This document shows, piece by piece, positions 1-9,782 of a stretch of DNA of 44,139 nt. The stretch lies in the NCBI GenBank assembly GCA_944376065.1, contig CALWBL010000013.1, positions 1-44,139 of the forward strand. The letters run 5' to 3'. A model generated the notes under the pieces. The model did no database searches, was not told the DNA's origin, and saw nothing but the letters and a program-made list of their open reading frames with translations. Source of the stretch: an uncultured Butyricicoccus sp. Lineage in GTDB: Bacteria; Bacillota; Clostridia; Oscillospirales; Butyricicoccaceae. Position 1 is the stretch's first letter. Each line of letters opens with the position of its first letter. The position numbers and the translations under genes are program-made.

Positions 1-72
1 ACAGTTTGTAGGGGAGTTCTGATACTCCCCTATAAAAATGGCTATTTATCAACTGTTTGTTGTGACATAGCC
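1..72 (+). mobile_element. Right end of ISL3-like insertion sequence, partial
   Basis: The terminal inverted repeat at 48-72 is the reverse complement, at 22 of 25 positions, of the repeat starting at 44065 at the other end of the window. The 8 bases just outside it (73-80) equal the 8 bases outside the other end (44057-44064). An 8-bp target duplication and a repeat beginning GGCTCTG fit the ISL3 family, but this is a family inference because no transposase is in the window. These bases are the last part of the element downstream of the missing transposase. Confidence 0.8.
11..30 (+). terminator. Hairpin at the end of the IS
   Basis: A perfect 7-bp stem (GGGGAGT / ACTCCCC) closes a 6-base loop. 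It is inside the IS, between the missing transposase and the right inverted repeat. It has no clear T-run, so termination or protection from outside read-through is an inference. Confidence 0.4.
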
Positions 73-80
73 TAAAAGAA
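73..80. repeat. Target-site duplication, right copy
   Basis: The sequence taaaagaa directly follows the right inverted repeat and is identical to 44057-44064. It falls inside the rpiR reading frame. Confidence 0.88.
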
Positions 81-293
81 AAAGCCTCTCATGTTATCTA
101 TATGACAACTCGAGAAAGGCTTTCTTCAAAAATAGGAAACTTTACAACAGAAGTTTCAATTCATCTTATACTTGATATATTATATTCATGTTATTTCGCC
201 GAAAATTATGAAAAAAATTGGAATATGCGTCTTTATATCGCTCATCAAGTAGAACAATACAGACCATCAAAAAATCAGATTATGATGGAGTAA
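81..293 (+). pseudogene. RpiR-type regulator, C-terminal part (split by IS)
   Basis: These 70 codons plus stop are the end of the regulator whose start lies at 43402-44064. Joining 44064 to 81 keeps the frame and reads ...GNNDIKE-KASHVIYMTTRERL.... The part here contains SSKIGNFTTEVSIHLILDI, typical of the last helices of the SIS sugar-phosphate-binding domain in RpiR proteins. An ATG at 102 would give a 63-residue peptide, but it has no convincing ribosome binding site and is unlikely to be a separate gene. The joined protein would be 291 residues, a normal size for the family. The fragment is followed by the replication initiator after 36 bases. Confidence 0.88.
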
Positions 294-329
294 AATCATA
301 GTATTTCATGAAAAATAGGAAAGATGTTT

Positions 330-1394
330 ATGAAAAAAAAAGAAGAAACCAAATATATTTATGGTAATCTAGGCTTATTTAATGGGCTTGATAATATGGG
401 TGTTATAGATGCTATAGATATTATCCAATCAGAAACACCAATATCAAATAACACTATAACTGCTAAAACTAATCTTCTTACAAGAGATAAAATCTCTAAT
501 ACCCTACTTGATGAAGATATTATAAACAAAGGTGAACAACTCCTTAGAATGGAGAAACAAGGCAGTAAAGATACTGTAACAACCAGACTTGTTGTAACCC
601 TTGATCCTGATGAAATAACAAAAGTATCTGAACATATATCTATAAATTATAGATTTAGCTATTTTGATAAATGTGTGTTTGACTCAATTTGTTCGCTTCT
701 TGAAGTTGGTAACAATGCTATATCACTTGCTATGATTGCACGAAATATGATGGGTAAAAAAAGCCAATATCATCCAAGTGAAAATATGCTAAATGAGATA
801 AATGAAACTATAAATAAATTAGAAAAAATCAAAGTTCGTATAGATTTAAGCGAAGAAATAAGCCATTTTTCCCAATTAAAAAACAAATTTACTTCAAGTA
901 AAGCGATCTTACAGAGCAGATTTTTAGAATTTAGACGATTAGATACCATTTTAAATGGCACTGAAACTTCTGTTATAACGTTTACAGCAGAACCTATATT
1001 GCTACAATATGCAAAACTAAGAAGCCAAATATCAAGCATAAATTCTGAATTACTGGATACTCCAACACAAAAAAATAAAACATTACTCACAGTTCAAACA
1101 TTTTTAATTCAAAAAATAAATATGTTAAAACTTAATCCATTTTTGCCACAATGCATTATGTATGAGTCAATATATGGCCTTTTTGACGAGGAATATGCAA
1201 ACAAAAACACTAAATTTTTATATATGAAAATTAGAGAATCAATAATAAATATACTTGATTATTGGGTTGAAAAAGGATTCATTCATAGCTATAATATAGA
1301 ATCAAAAGGCAGAATTAGATTTTATAAAATAAATATATTTTTTTTAGATAACACTCTGATACCAGAAAATTTTATTGAAAATAACACACCTTAA
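330..1394 (+). CDS. Plasmid replication initiator protein (Rep)
   Basis: This 354-residue protein probably binds the iterons just downstream and starts plasmid replication. Residues about 95-165 read as a winged-helix module of the kind seen in Firmicutes initiators: FDKCVFDSICSLLEVGN, then MIARNMMG, then a helix ending in KLEKIKVRID. A second winged-helix-like part follows near residues 250-340 (KFLYMKIRESIINILDYWVEK). The ATG at 330 is preferred because AGGAAAG at 317-323 lies 6 bases before it, whereas the ATG at 324 touches that site. The gene sits between the rpiR tail and the origin, and its stop codon lies in a terminator hairpin. The initiator call rests on fold-like motifs plus the adjacent iterons; I cannot assign a named Rep family with certainty. 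Confidence 0.75.
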   Translation: MKKKEETKYIYGNLGLFNGLDNMGVIDAIDIIQSETPISNNTITAKTNLLTRDKISNTLLDEDIINKGEQLLRMEKQGSKDTVTTRLVVTLDPDEITKVSEHISINYRFSYFDKCVFDSICSLLEVGNNAISLAMIARNMMGKKSQYHPSENMLNEINETINKLEKIKVRIDLSEEISHFSQLKNKFTSSKAILQSRFLEFRRLDTILNGTETSVITFTAEPILLQYAKLRSQISSINSELLDTPTQKNKTLLTVQTFLIQKINMLKLNPFLPQCIMYESIYGLFDEEYANKNTKFLYMKIRESIINILDYWVEKGFIHSYNIESKGRIRFYKINIFFLDNTLIPENFIENNTP

Positions 1395-1411
1395 AGGTGT
1401 GTTATTTTTTT
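1380..1411 (+). terminator. Terminator overlapping the rep stop codon
   Basis: The stem AATAACACACC / GGTGTGTTATT (1380-1390 with 1396-1406) encloses a 5-base loop and runs into seven Ts. The rep stop TAA (1392-1394) is in the loop, so transcripts end right before the iterons. Confidence 0.85.
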
Positions 1412-1429
1412 CCATAATTCGCTGATATG

Positions 1430-1697
1430 ATAGTAAAACTTCTACCTTTATACAAAATAATAATAGTTAATTTTATACTTATTTATAAATATTATCCATA
1501 AACATTCTCTAAATTTTAATAAAAATAGAGACAAAAAAGCTCTATTATTTAAGATTACGCAAAAAAGTACATAGTAAAACTTCTACCTCAAAAAAAGGGG
1601 TACATAGTAAAACTTCTACCTCAAAAGGGGGGTACATAGTAAAACTCCTACCTGTGCATAGTAAAACTCCTACCTGTGCATAGTAAAACTCCTACCT
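1430..1697 (+). repeat. Iteron array, six copies of an 18-bp repeat
   Basis: The repeat ATAGTAAAACTTCTACCT (or CTCCTACCT in the last three) occurs at 1430-1447, 1571-1588, 1604-1621, 1636-1653, 1658-1675 and 1680-1697. All copies face the same way. The last three are spaced 22 bp apart, copies two to four are 33 and 32 bp apart, and the first stands alone 141 bp upstream. Spacings near whole helical turns place the copies on one face of the DNA. Copies two, three and four are preceded by GTAC. Confidence 0.92.
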
Positions 1698-1863
1698 TTA
1701 GAAAAAAATTTATTTGTTTTAAAAAATTTAATTTTTTTCTGATTTTACTTGATTTTTAACGCTTAACCGCTTTAAAAATTTCAAAAAATGGCCATTTTAA
1801 AATTCGTTTTTTTCGCCCTATATATATATATATCTTTATATATATATTACACTTACCCTTGAC

Positions 1864-1892
1864 TTGACTATTTCTCTTATCTGTGATATGCT
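1864..1892 (+). promoter_or_regulatory. Putative promoter of the primase-helicase gene
   Basis: TTGACT (1864-1869) and TATGCT (1887-1892) are 17 bp apart. A perfect 10-bp palindrome, CAAACGTTTG (1901-1910), lies between the -10 box and the ribosome binding site and could be an operator. Confidence 0.5.
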
Positions 1893-1922
1893 TTTTTCAG
1901 CAAACGTTTGAGGAGAAAAAAT

Positions 1923-3692
1923 TTGAGTGAGATTGAAGAGCTGAAGCCATATTTGAAATCCTTCTTATCTGAATATTATGGAATAAAAAGCATAAGAAAA
2001 AATTTTAAATGCATAAACAAAGCTCACGATGACCAGCATCCATCTATGAGCTATCATAAAGACGAACACTATGTCAAATGCTTTGCTTGTGGTTACACCG
2101 CAAACATTGTTGGTGTTGCATCAGATTATTGGAAAATTTCAAAAAGCGATACAATCAAAAAACTCAAGGAAAAATATTTAATAAAAACTAAAAAACCCAG
2201 AAAAAAACCTTACTTATCAACAAGAGGCTTAAAAGCCTCAACTATCAAGCATTTTAAAATAAAAGAAGTTGAAAATTTTCAAGCAGAATATATAAACAAA
2301 GATGGTGAAAAATCTTCTTATCCTTTTGGTCCTGCTATCATAATTCCAAACGGTGATTCATATATTGCAAGATCTATCACTAACAAAAAATTTTATAAAC
2401 CTTTAAATTCACAAACAAGCATTTTTTTTGTAGAAGAACTTGATCAGATAGAAGAACCTGTTTTTATAGTAGAATCTCCAATATGTGCTATGACAATTTG
2501 GCAAGAAGGGGGACATGCAATAGCACTTGGCGGATTAGGATATAATCATCTCTTATCCGAATTAGAAAAACGAGGTAAAAATCTTCCTCCACTTATTATC
2601 TCACTTGATACTGATGCAAGTGGAAAAAAAGCGACAGATACAATATCTGTTATCTTTGACGATAAAAAGTACAGATATATTAATTATCCTGTACCAGCAG
2701 AAAAAGATCCAAACGAGTTTTTTATTGTTAAACCAAATGCTTTTAAAATATACCTAAACGAAAGCATCTCAGCAGCGAAAAGTAAAACCGAAAATTCATC
2801 AGCTAACACACTTAGAGAATACATACAAAATTCTTTTTTATCTGATGTTTTAAAACAAAAAAAAGATGCTGCTGTTAGACTGACTGGTTTTAAAGATTTA
2901 GATGATAAATTAGGTGGTTTTACTCAAGGACTTTATATCTTAGGTGGTAGACCAGGCGTTGGAAAAACAACATTTTTGGATCAAATAGCTTATGAGCTTT
3001 CAGCCTATACATCTGTTTTTTTTATCTCATATGAACAAAATCGTTTGCATTTTGCAGCTAAACAAATAGCAAGATTAGCTCATTTAATGGGTTTATCAAT
3101 AAAATCAAATGATATTTTAAAAGGAAATGTACCTCAAAAGATTATTGAAGTTATGAACTGTTATTGTAACAGTAATAGAAATATTTATATTTATTCAGAT
3201 TCACCATCAATAGAGGAAATACAAAGACGTGTAGAACAATTTGAATATGATACAGGTACAAGCCCTATTATCATAGTTGATTTTATTCAAAAGGTACCAT
3301 CACTCAAAAACAATATAAAAGATGCAGTAGATGAAACAGTTTCGAAGTTGCAGTATTTTACAAGTGATGGAAAGCGTACATCAATTTTAGTTTCATCTTT
3401 TAACCGAGCCTCTTATTATTCACCTGTTACCATAGATAGCTTTAGAGAAAGCGGTAATATTGAATATGCAGCGGATGTTATGATGGGATTTCAATATGCA
3501 GTACAATCAAGTAAATTGTTTAAAGCTGATGGTAAACAAAACGAGAAGATTGAGGCTATAAAAAAAGCTGAGTTTGAAAATCCTAGAAAGATTGATATAG
3601 TTTGCGTTAAAAATAGATACGGCAATCAATTTTCTACATCATTTGATTATTATACTGATCAAGATTTATTTGTGGAATCAAAAAAAGAATAG
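1923..3692 (+). CDS. Primase-helicase fusion (TOPRIM plus DnaB-like ATPase)
   Basis: This 589-residue replication protein would make primers and unwind DNA at the plasmid origin. Numbering is from the TTG at 1923. A CHC2-like zinc finger comes first (C30, H35/H39, C53, C56, in CFACG). A TOPRIM fold follows, with the conserved acid in FIVESP (E184) and the DxD pair in SLDTDASG (D229, D231). The C-terminal half is a RecA/DnaB-type motor with Walker A GGRPGVGKTT near 341-350 and a Walker B-like strand PIIIVDFIQ. The TTG at 1923 is chosen because AGGAG (1911-1915) lies 7 bases upstream; a TTG at 1908 has no such site. The architecture resembles phage T7 gp4-like proteins. It is the only helicase or primase in the window. 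Confidence 0.88.
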   Translation: MSEIEELKPYLKSFLSEYYGIKSIRKNFKCINKAHDDQHPSMSYHKDEHYVKCFACGYTANIVGVASDYWKISKSDTIKKLKEKYLIKTKKPRKKPYLSTRGLKASTIKHFKIKEVENFQAEYINKDGEKSSYPFGPAIIIPNGDSYIARSITNKKFYKPLNSQTSIFFVEELDQIEEPVFIVESPICAMTIWQEGGHAIALGGLGYNHLLSELEKRGKNLPPLIISLDTDASGKKATDTISVIFDDKKYRYINYPVPAEKDPNEFFIVKPNAFKIYLNESISAAKSKTENSSANTLREYIQNSFLSDVLKQKKDAAVRLTGFKDLDDKLGGFTQGLYILGGRPGVGKTTFLDQIAYELSAYTSVFFISYEQNRLHFAAKQIARLAHLMGLSIKSNDILKGNVPQKIIEVMNCYCNSNRNIYIYSDSPSIEEIQRRVEQFEYDTGTSPIIIVDFIQKVPSLKNNIKDAVDETVSKLQYFTSDGKRTSILVSSFNRASYYSPVTIDSFRESGNIEYAADVMMGFQYAVQSSKLFKADGKQNEKIEAIKKAEFENPRKIDIVCVKNRYGNQFSTSFDYYTDQDLFVESKKE

Positions 3693-3701
3693 TTATTGGA
3701 G

Positions 3702-3736
3702 CCTTTGTTGTTATAAAAGCATATCAAAGGTTTTTT
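3702..3736 (+). terminator. Terminator after the primase-helicase gene
   Basis: CCTTTG (3702-3707) pairs with CAAAGG (3725-3730), followed by six Ts. Confidence 0.7.
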
Positions 3737-3764
3737 CATATTTTTAAAAAAATATCAATTGCTG

Positions 3765-3830
3765 AATTCACAATAATAGCAGATAGTTAAATAAGATTGC
3801 TTACAGTATTGTGAATTATCAGGTTATAAT
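3765..3830 (+). promoter_or_regulatory. Inverted repeat and -10 box upstream of the flavodoxin gene
   Basis: An 11-bp perfect inverted repeat, AATTCACAATA (3765-3775) and TATTGTGAATT (3807-3817), has its arms 31 bp apart. A TATAAT at 3825-3830 follows directly. I do not find a good -35 box at the right distance. This could be an activator or repressor site for the next gene. Confidence 0.45.
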
Positions 3831-3913
3831 GACCATTGAATGCAATATAGAAATTGAAGTATTATAGTTTTTTGAGCTGCTGAATGAATGACAACACAAA
3901 GAGGAAAGACAAG

Positions 3914-4681
3914 ATGAAGATTTATAACATTTGTTTTAGTCCTACGGGAGGAACTAAAAAAGTTGCAGATATTCTAGCTGAGGAATTATGTCATGAAGTT
4001 GAATTTATTGATTTGACAGATAGTAGTACGATTTTTTGTGATGTTGCAATTACATCAGATGATATTGCTATAGTTGCTGTGCCATCTTATGGTGGTCGTG
4101 TACCAGAGGTTGCAATAAAACGTATTATGCAATTACATGGTCACGGAGCAAAAACCATTCTCGTTTGTGCTTACGGCAATCGTGCATATGAGGATACACT
4201 TGTTGAACTACAAGATGTTGCAACTCAAACAGGTTTCTATATTGTAGCTGCTGTAGCTGCCATTGCAGAACATTCTATTGCACATCAATATGCTAAAGGA
4301 AGACCAGATGCACAAGATAAAAAGCAACTTCAAGAATTCGCTAAAAAGATTGAAGAAAATATACATTTAAAGAATACAACACAGTTGAAACTGGCTGGCA
4401 ATCATCGGTACAAAAAATTTAACCGTATTGGAATAGTTCCAAAAGCAACTAATGAATGTATTAAATGTGGATTGTGTGCAAAAAAGTGTCCTGTTAATGC
4501 AATTGATTCCAATAACCCAAAAAATGTTGATTCAAAAAAATGTATCTCATGTATGAGATGTGTTACTATCTGTCCACAGTTGGGAAGAAAAATAAATAAT
4601 GTGTTGTTATCGGTTATAAATATAGCACTAAAAAAGTCTTGTTCTGAACGCAAAGATTGTGAGCTATATCTTTATACTTAA
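3914..4681 (+). CDS. Flavodoxin-like/ferredoxin fusion protein (EFR1-type)
   Basis: This 255-residue cytoplasmic electron-transfer protein has a flavodoxin-like N-terminal part. The phosphate-binding loop FSPTGGTKKVA is near residues 8-18, and VPSYGGRVPE is near 60-70. The C-terminal part is a two-cluster ferredoxin: CIKCGLCAKKCP and CISCMRCVTICP each match CxxCxxCxxxCP for a 4Fe-4S cluster. The ATG at 3914 follows AGAGGAAAG by 5 bases and is preferred over the ATG at 3884. The gene is alone between a terminator and a strong hairpin. Its partner enzyme is not evident, and a link to the sugar modules is not supported. Confidence 0.85.
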   Translation: MKIYNICFSPTGGTKKVADILAEELCHEVEFIDLTDSSTIFCDVAITSDDIAIVAVPSYGGRVPEVAIKRIMQLHGHGAKTILVCAYGNRAYEDTLVELQDVATQTGFYIVAAVAAIAEHSIAHQYAKGRPDAQDKKQLQEFAKKIEENIHLKNTTQLKLAGNHRYKKFNRIGIVPKATNECIKCGLCAKKCPVNAIDSNNPKNVDSKKCISCMRCVTICPQLGRKINNVLLSVINIALKKSCSERKDCELYLYT

Positions 4682-4719
4682 AATTAAATAGTAAATTGCT
4701 CTATAATTATTAGAAAAAG

Positions 4720-4756
4720 TGACCACTATACATTAAATGTATAGTGGTCATGTTTT
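4720..4756. terminator. Strong hairpin terminator after the flavodoxin gene
   Basis: TGACCACTATACATT (4720-4734) and its exact reverse complement (4736-4750) form a near-perfect stem, followed by a T-rich stretch. Confidence 0.8.
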
Positions 4757-4890
4757 ATTTTAAATATTTAGTGAATTATAAGTGAAAGTATATAGCTTTT
4801 TTATTATTAAAAATAAAATGAGCTTTTTCTATATTCTGATTATGATAAGGAAAAATTTGAATATTATGTACTCATGTGGTTTGAAAATAA

Positions 4891-4925
4891 AAAACCCGAT
4901 AACAAATAAGTTATCGGGTTTTTTG
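4891..4925. terminator. Bidirectional terminator of the arabinoside operon
   Basis: A 13-bp stem (AAAACCCGATAAC with GTTATCGGGTTTT) has a 6-base loop and T-runs on both strands. It lies just past the stop of the binding-protein gene on the minus strand. Confidence 0.9.
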
Positions 4926-4928
4926 TAT

Positions 4929-6272
4929 TTATTGACCTAACTCATTTTTTAAATCTTCTTGAGTCTGATCAAGAGCTGTTTTCACATCTGTACCATTTTC
5001 AAAGATATCATTTAGAGTAACAGTTGTGAACATATTATTGATTGATGGATATGAAGAAGACGCATGTGAATCGAGACCTACAATACCATCTTCAATAGTC
5101 TTTAAAACATCAAAAGGATTATTCTTGAAATACTGTACATATTGGTTATCAGGATTGTTAGTAATAGGTTCATCAGACCATACAGCCTTATTGCAAGGGT
5201 CAAAACCTAACATATTCCAAATTTCAGCAGCACCTTCTTCAGAAAGCTTAGCATATGCTATAAACTCAGCGGCAAGTTCTGAATTTGGTTTTCCAGCTAC
5301 AACAGCAGTACCAGTACCGCCACCACCAACTGATTTAACTTCGGAGTTTTCTTCTAAAACAGGTGCAGGAGCAATCGCAATTTTACCTTTTAATTCTGGC
5401 ATATAGCTAGTATATCTTGACATTTGCCACATAGGCATTATTGCACAAGCAAAATCACCATTATTGAAAGCACCATAAGCCTCCTCCTTATCAGGGTTAC
5501 CACCCGGTACAGTGCTAATCGCATTAGAATCAAATAAATCCTTTAGAATAGTCATGGTTTCAACCATTTCTGGGCTATTTACGGTTACATTATCATTTTC
5601 ATCAGCATATTCACCGCCAAGCTCGGCCATCAAAAGATTTTCTGTCCAAAGAGCACTTGTATCTGCTGTACCTAAATATTTCCCAGTTGCTTCATAATAT
5701 TTACTGCCTGCTTCTTTGAAGTCGTCCCAGGTTTTAATGGTTGTGTAATCAATGCCAGCAGCTTCTAAAAGTTCAGTGTTATAAAAGGCAACAGTCGCAC
5801 CTACATGGGTAGGAAGACCATATAAAGCACCATCTTTGCTATAAAGGTCTAATCTTGACTGAATAATATTACCAGTTGAAGTATAAGGCTCTGCAACTTC
5901 GGTTAAATCCATTAAGGCTGGGGTACCTTGTGTAAAGTTTGCGAATTTGCCTTGTTCAATATCAACAAAATCAGGGGTACCTGTTCCAGAGTTTAAAGCA
6001 ATTTGCAATTTATTATGCATATCATCATAAGGCATAACATTAACATTTATGCTAATCTGCTTGTCAGGGTTTTCAGAATTCCATTTTTCAGCCATGGCTT
6101 CATAGAAGTCGCCATGAATTTCAGTGAAAGTCCAAAATTCTAAGGCACCATCTGTTTGAGAAGCATCACCAGAGGAAGAAGAATTGTTTTGAGAATCTCC
6201 GCCACAGCCTACAAGAGAGGTGGTTAGCATTGCAGCACCTAAAGCCAGTGCTAAAAATCTTTTTTTATACAT
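4929..6272 (-). CDS. ABC importer substrate-binding lipoprotein (arabinoside operon)
   Basis: This 447-residue extracellular sugar-binding protein of the MalE/family-1 type starts with a lipoprotein signal peptide and the lipobox SLVGC (Cys23), then a Ser/Asn-rich linker. Typical motifs are LEFWTFTEIHGD after the linker, YGLPTHVGATVAFYNTELLEAAG near 150-175, and FACAIMPMWQMS near 275. AGGAGG precedes the ATG by 8 bases. It is the last gene of the minus-strand operon that begins with the GH127 gene at 11720. It also has its own promoter and LacI-type site in the 198-bp gap upstream, as expected for a binding protein needed in excess. Its ligand is probably arabinose-containing oligosaccharides, inferred from the neighbouring arabinofuranosidases. 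No ATPase gene accompanies it. Confidence 0.92.
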   Translation of the reverse strand: MYKKRFLALALGAAMLTTSLVGCGGDSQNNSSSSGDASQTDGALEFWTFTEIHGDFYEAMAEKWNSENPDKQISINVNVMPYDDMHNKLQIALNSGTGTPDFVDIEQGKFANFTQGTPALMDLTEVAEPYTSTGNIIQSRLDLYSKDGALYGLPTHVGATVAFYNTELLEAAGIDYTTIKTWDDFKEAGSKYYEATGKYLGTADTSALWTENLLMAELGGEYADENDNVTVNSPEMVETMTILKDLFDSNAISTVPGGNPDKEEAYGAFNNGDFACAIMPMWQMSRYTSYMPELKGKIAIAPAPVLEENSEVKSVGGGGTGTAVVAGKPNSELAAEFIAYAKLSEEGAAEIWNMLGFDPCNKAVWSDEPITNNPDNQYVQYFKNNPFDVLKTIEDGIVGLDSHASSSYPSINNMFTTVTLNDIFENGTDVKTALDQTQEDLKNELGQ

Positions 6273-6296
6273 ATAAAAAACCTCCTGTAAAATTTG

Positions 6297-6351
6297 TTAA
6301 ACGTTTTATAAATTATGTGTTATTTATAACACATATAGTGAAACTTGTAAA
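6297..6351 (-). promoter_or_regulatory. Promoter and LacI-type operator of the binding-protein gene
   Basis: On the minus strand, TTTACA (6346-6351) and TATAAA (6323-6328) are 17 bp apart. The -10 box is the centre of a 20-bp palindrome, 9-bp arms ATGTGTTAT / ATAACACAT (6315-6334). Downstream of the start point is TTAAACGTTTTA (6297-6308), one base from the perfect site in front of the GH127 gene. Confidence 0.7.
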
Positions 6352-6470
6352 TAGAATCAAATAAAATAACCATATATTTTGTAAGATAATACATATACTT
6401 ATATGTAATTTTTATATAAAATAACATTCTTTGAAAAATATAAATAGTTATTTATAATGCGTTTAGGATA

Positions 6471-8859
<2,389 letters not shown>

Positions 8860-8861
8860 AG

Positions 8862-9758
8862 TTATCTATCTCCCTTCTTAAATGTTCCGCTGGCTATAAG
8901 CTGAGGAATATTTATAATTAAAACAATCGCCAACAGAACAATACCAACAGCAGATGCATAACCCATATCATTTTTTTCAATACCTTGGCGGTATAGATAT
9001 CCCACAATGGTTAAACCTATATTATTAGGAGAGTTATTGCCCTGATATAACATATAGCTTTCATTAAACATTGCAAGACCACCATAAATACTGATAGTTA
9101 AAACATAAACAATAGTAGGTTTTAATTGAGGAATTGTAACATGAATAAACTTTTGCCATGTGTTAGCACCATCAATAGATGCCGCCTCATAATAATCCTC
9201 TGGTATATTCTGCAGCCCAGCTATAAAATACATAGTATTTACACCCCACCATCTCCAGCAAGCTAGAGATAAAAGAGCTGTAAACCCTGTGAATGATTCT
9301 TTTAACCATTTAACTGGCTCAGCACCAAATATACTTATAAATTGGTTTGCAAGTGCGGTGTCCATTTCACCGAAAATCAGTCTAAAAATTGTACCAGCAA
9401 CAACAACTGAAGTTAGTGCAGGAATAAACATAGCTGATTTAAAGAAATTTGTAAGTTTTGGACCTGCGAGCTTGGAATTTATAAGACAAGCAAATAACAT
9501 GGGTACAGGAATAAGCAAAATAAGTGTTAAAATCATATATTTAAAACTATTAAACACCGCTATTTTAAAAATTCTATCTCCAAACAGTCTTGTAAAATTA
9601 TCAAGCGCTATAAAGGTGCTCTGTCCTGGCAGAATCTTTTGTGTACTCATATATCCAGATTTTATAATTGGCACAAGCCAAAATACCGCAAATGTTATAA
9701 GAAACGGTAAAATAAAAATATATGGAGCGGCTTTTTTTGAATATAAAAGTTTTTTCAT
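8862..9758 (-). CDS. ABC sugar importer permease, MalF-like
   Basis: This 298-residue membrane protein has six predicted helices. The first is APYIFILPFLITFAVFWLV near residues 11-29. The EAA loop reads EAASIDGANTWQKFIHVTIP near 190-210, the contact point for the shared ATPase. Length and order before the MalG-like gene are standard for CUT1 importers. It lies 24 bases after the GH127 stop, and GGAGGG precedes the ATG. Confidence 0.93.
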   Translation of the reverse strand: MKKLLYSKKAAPYIFILPFLITFAVFWLVPIIKSGYMSTQKILPGQSTFIALDNFTRLFGDRIFKIAVFNSFKYMILTLILLIPVPMLFACLINSKLAGPKLTNFFKSAMFIPALTSVVVAGTIFRLIFGEMDTALANQFISIFGAEPVKWLKESFTGFTALLSLACWRWWGVNTMYFIAGLQNIPEDYYEAASIDGANTWQKFIHVTIPQLKPTIVYVLTISIYGGLAMFNESYMLYQGNNSPNNIGLTIVGYLYRQGIEKNDMGYASAVGIVLLAIVLIINIPQLIASGTFKKGDR

Positions 9759-9782
9759 ACTTTTTCCCTCCTACTAACAGCT

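Larger units (their letters stand above)
1395..1922. other. Probable plasmid replication origin (oriV)
   Basis: This gene-free stretch has the parts of an iteron-type origin. A DnaA-box-like site, TTATCCATA, lies at 1492-1500, one mismatch from TTATCCACA. Six iterons lie at 1430-1697. They are followed by very AT-rich DNA at 1698-1850, including alternating TA runs around 1820-1848 that would melt easily. The primase-helicase gene starts right after. Origin function is inferred from this layout. Confidence 0.75.

Noticed and set aside
102..293. A separate 63-residue small gene
   Set aside because: It is the in-frame C-terminal end of the RpiR-type regulator and has no convincing ribosome binding site.
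1571..1697. A CRISPR array
   Set aside because: The repeats are short, the spacers are only 4-15 bases and similar to each other, and no cas gene is present. The location fits iterons.
3914..4681. A polyferredoxin linked to the ABC or sugar genes
   Set aside because: It is isolated by terminators on both sides and shares no promoter with any sugar gene.
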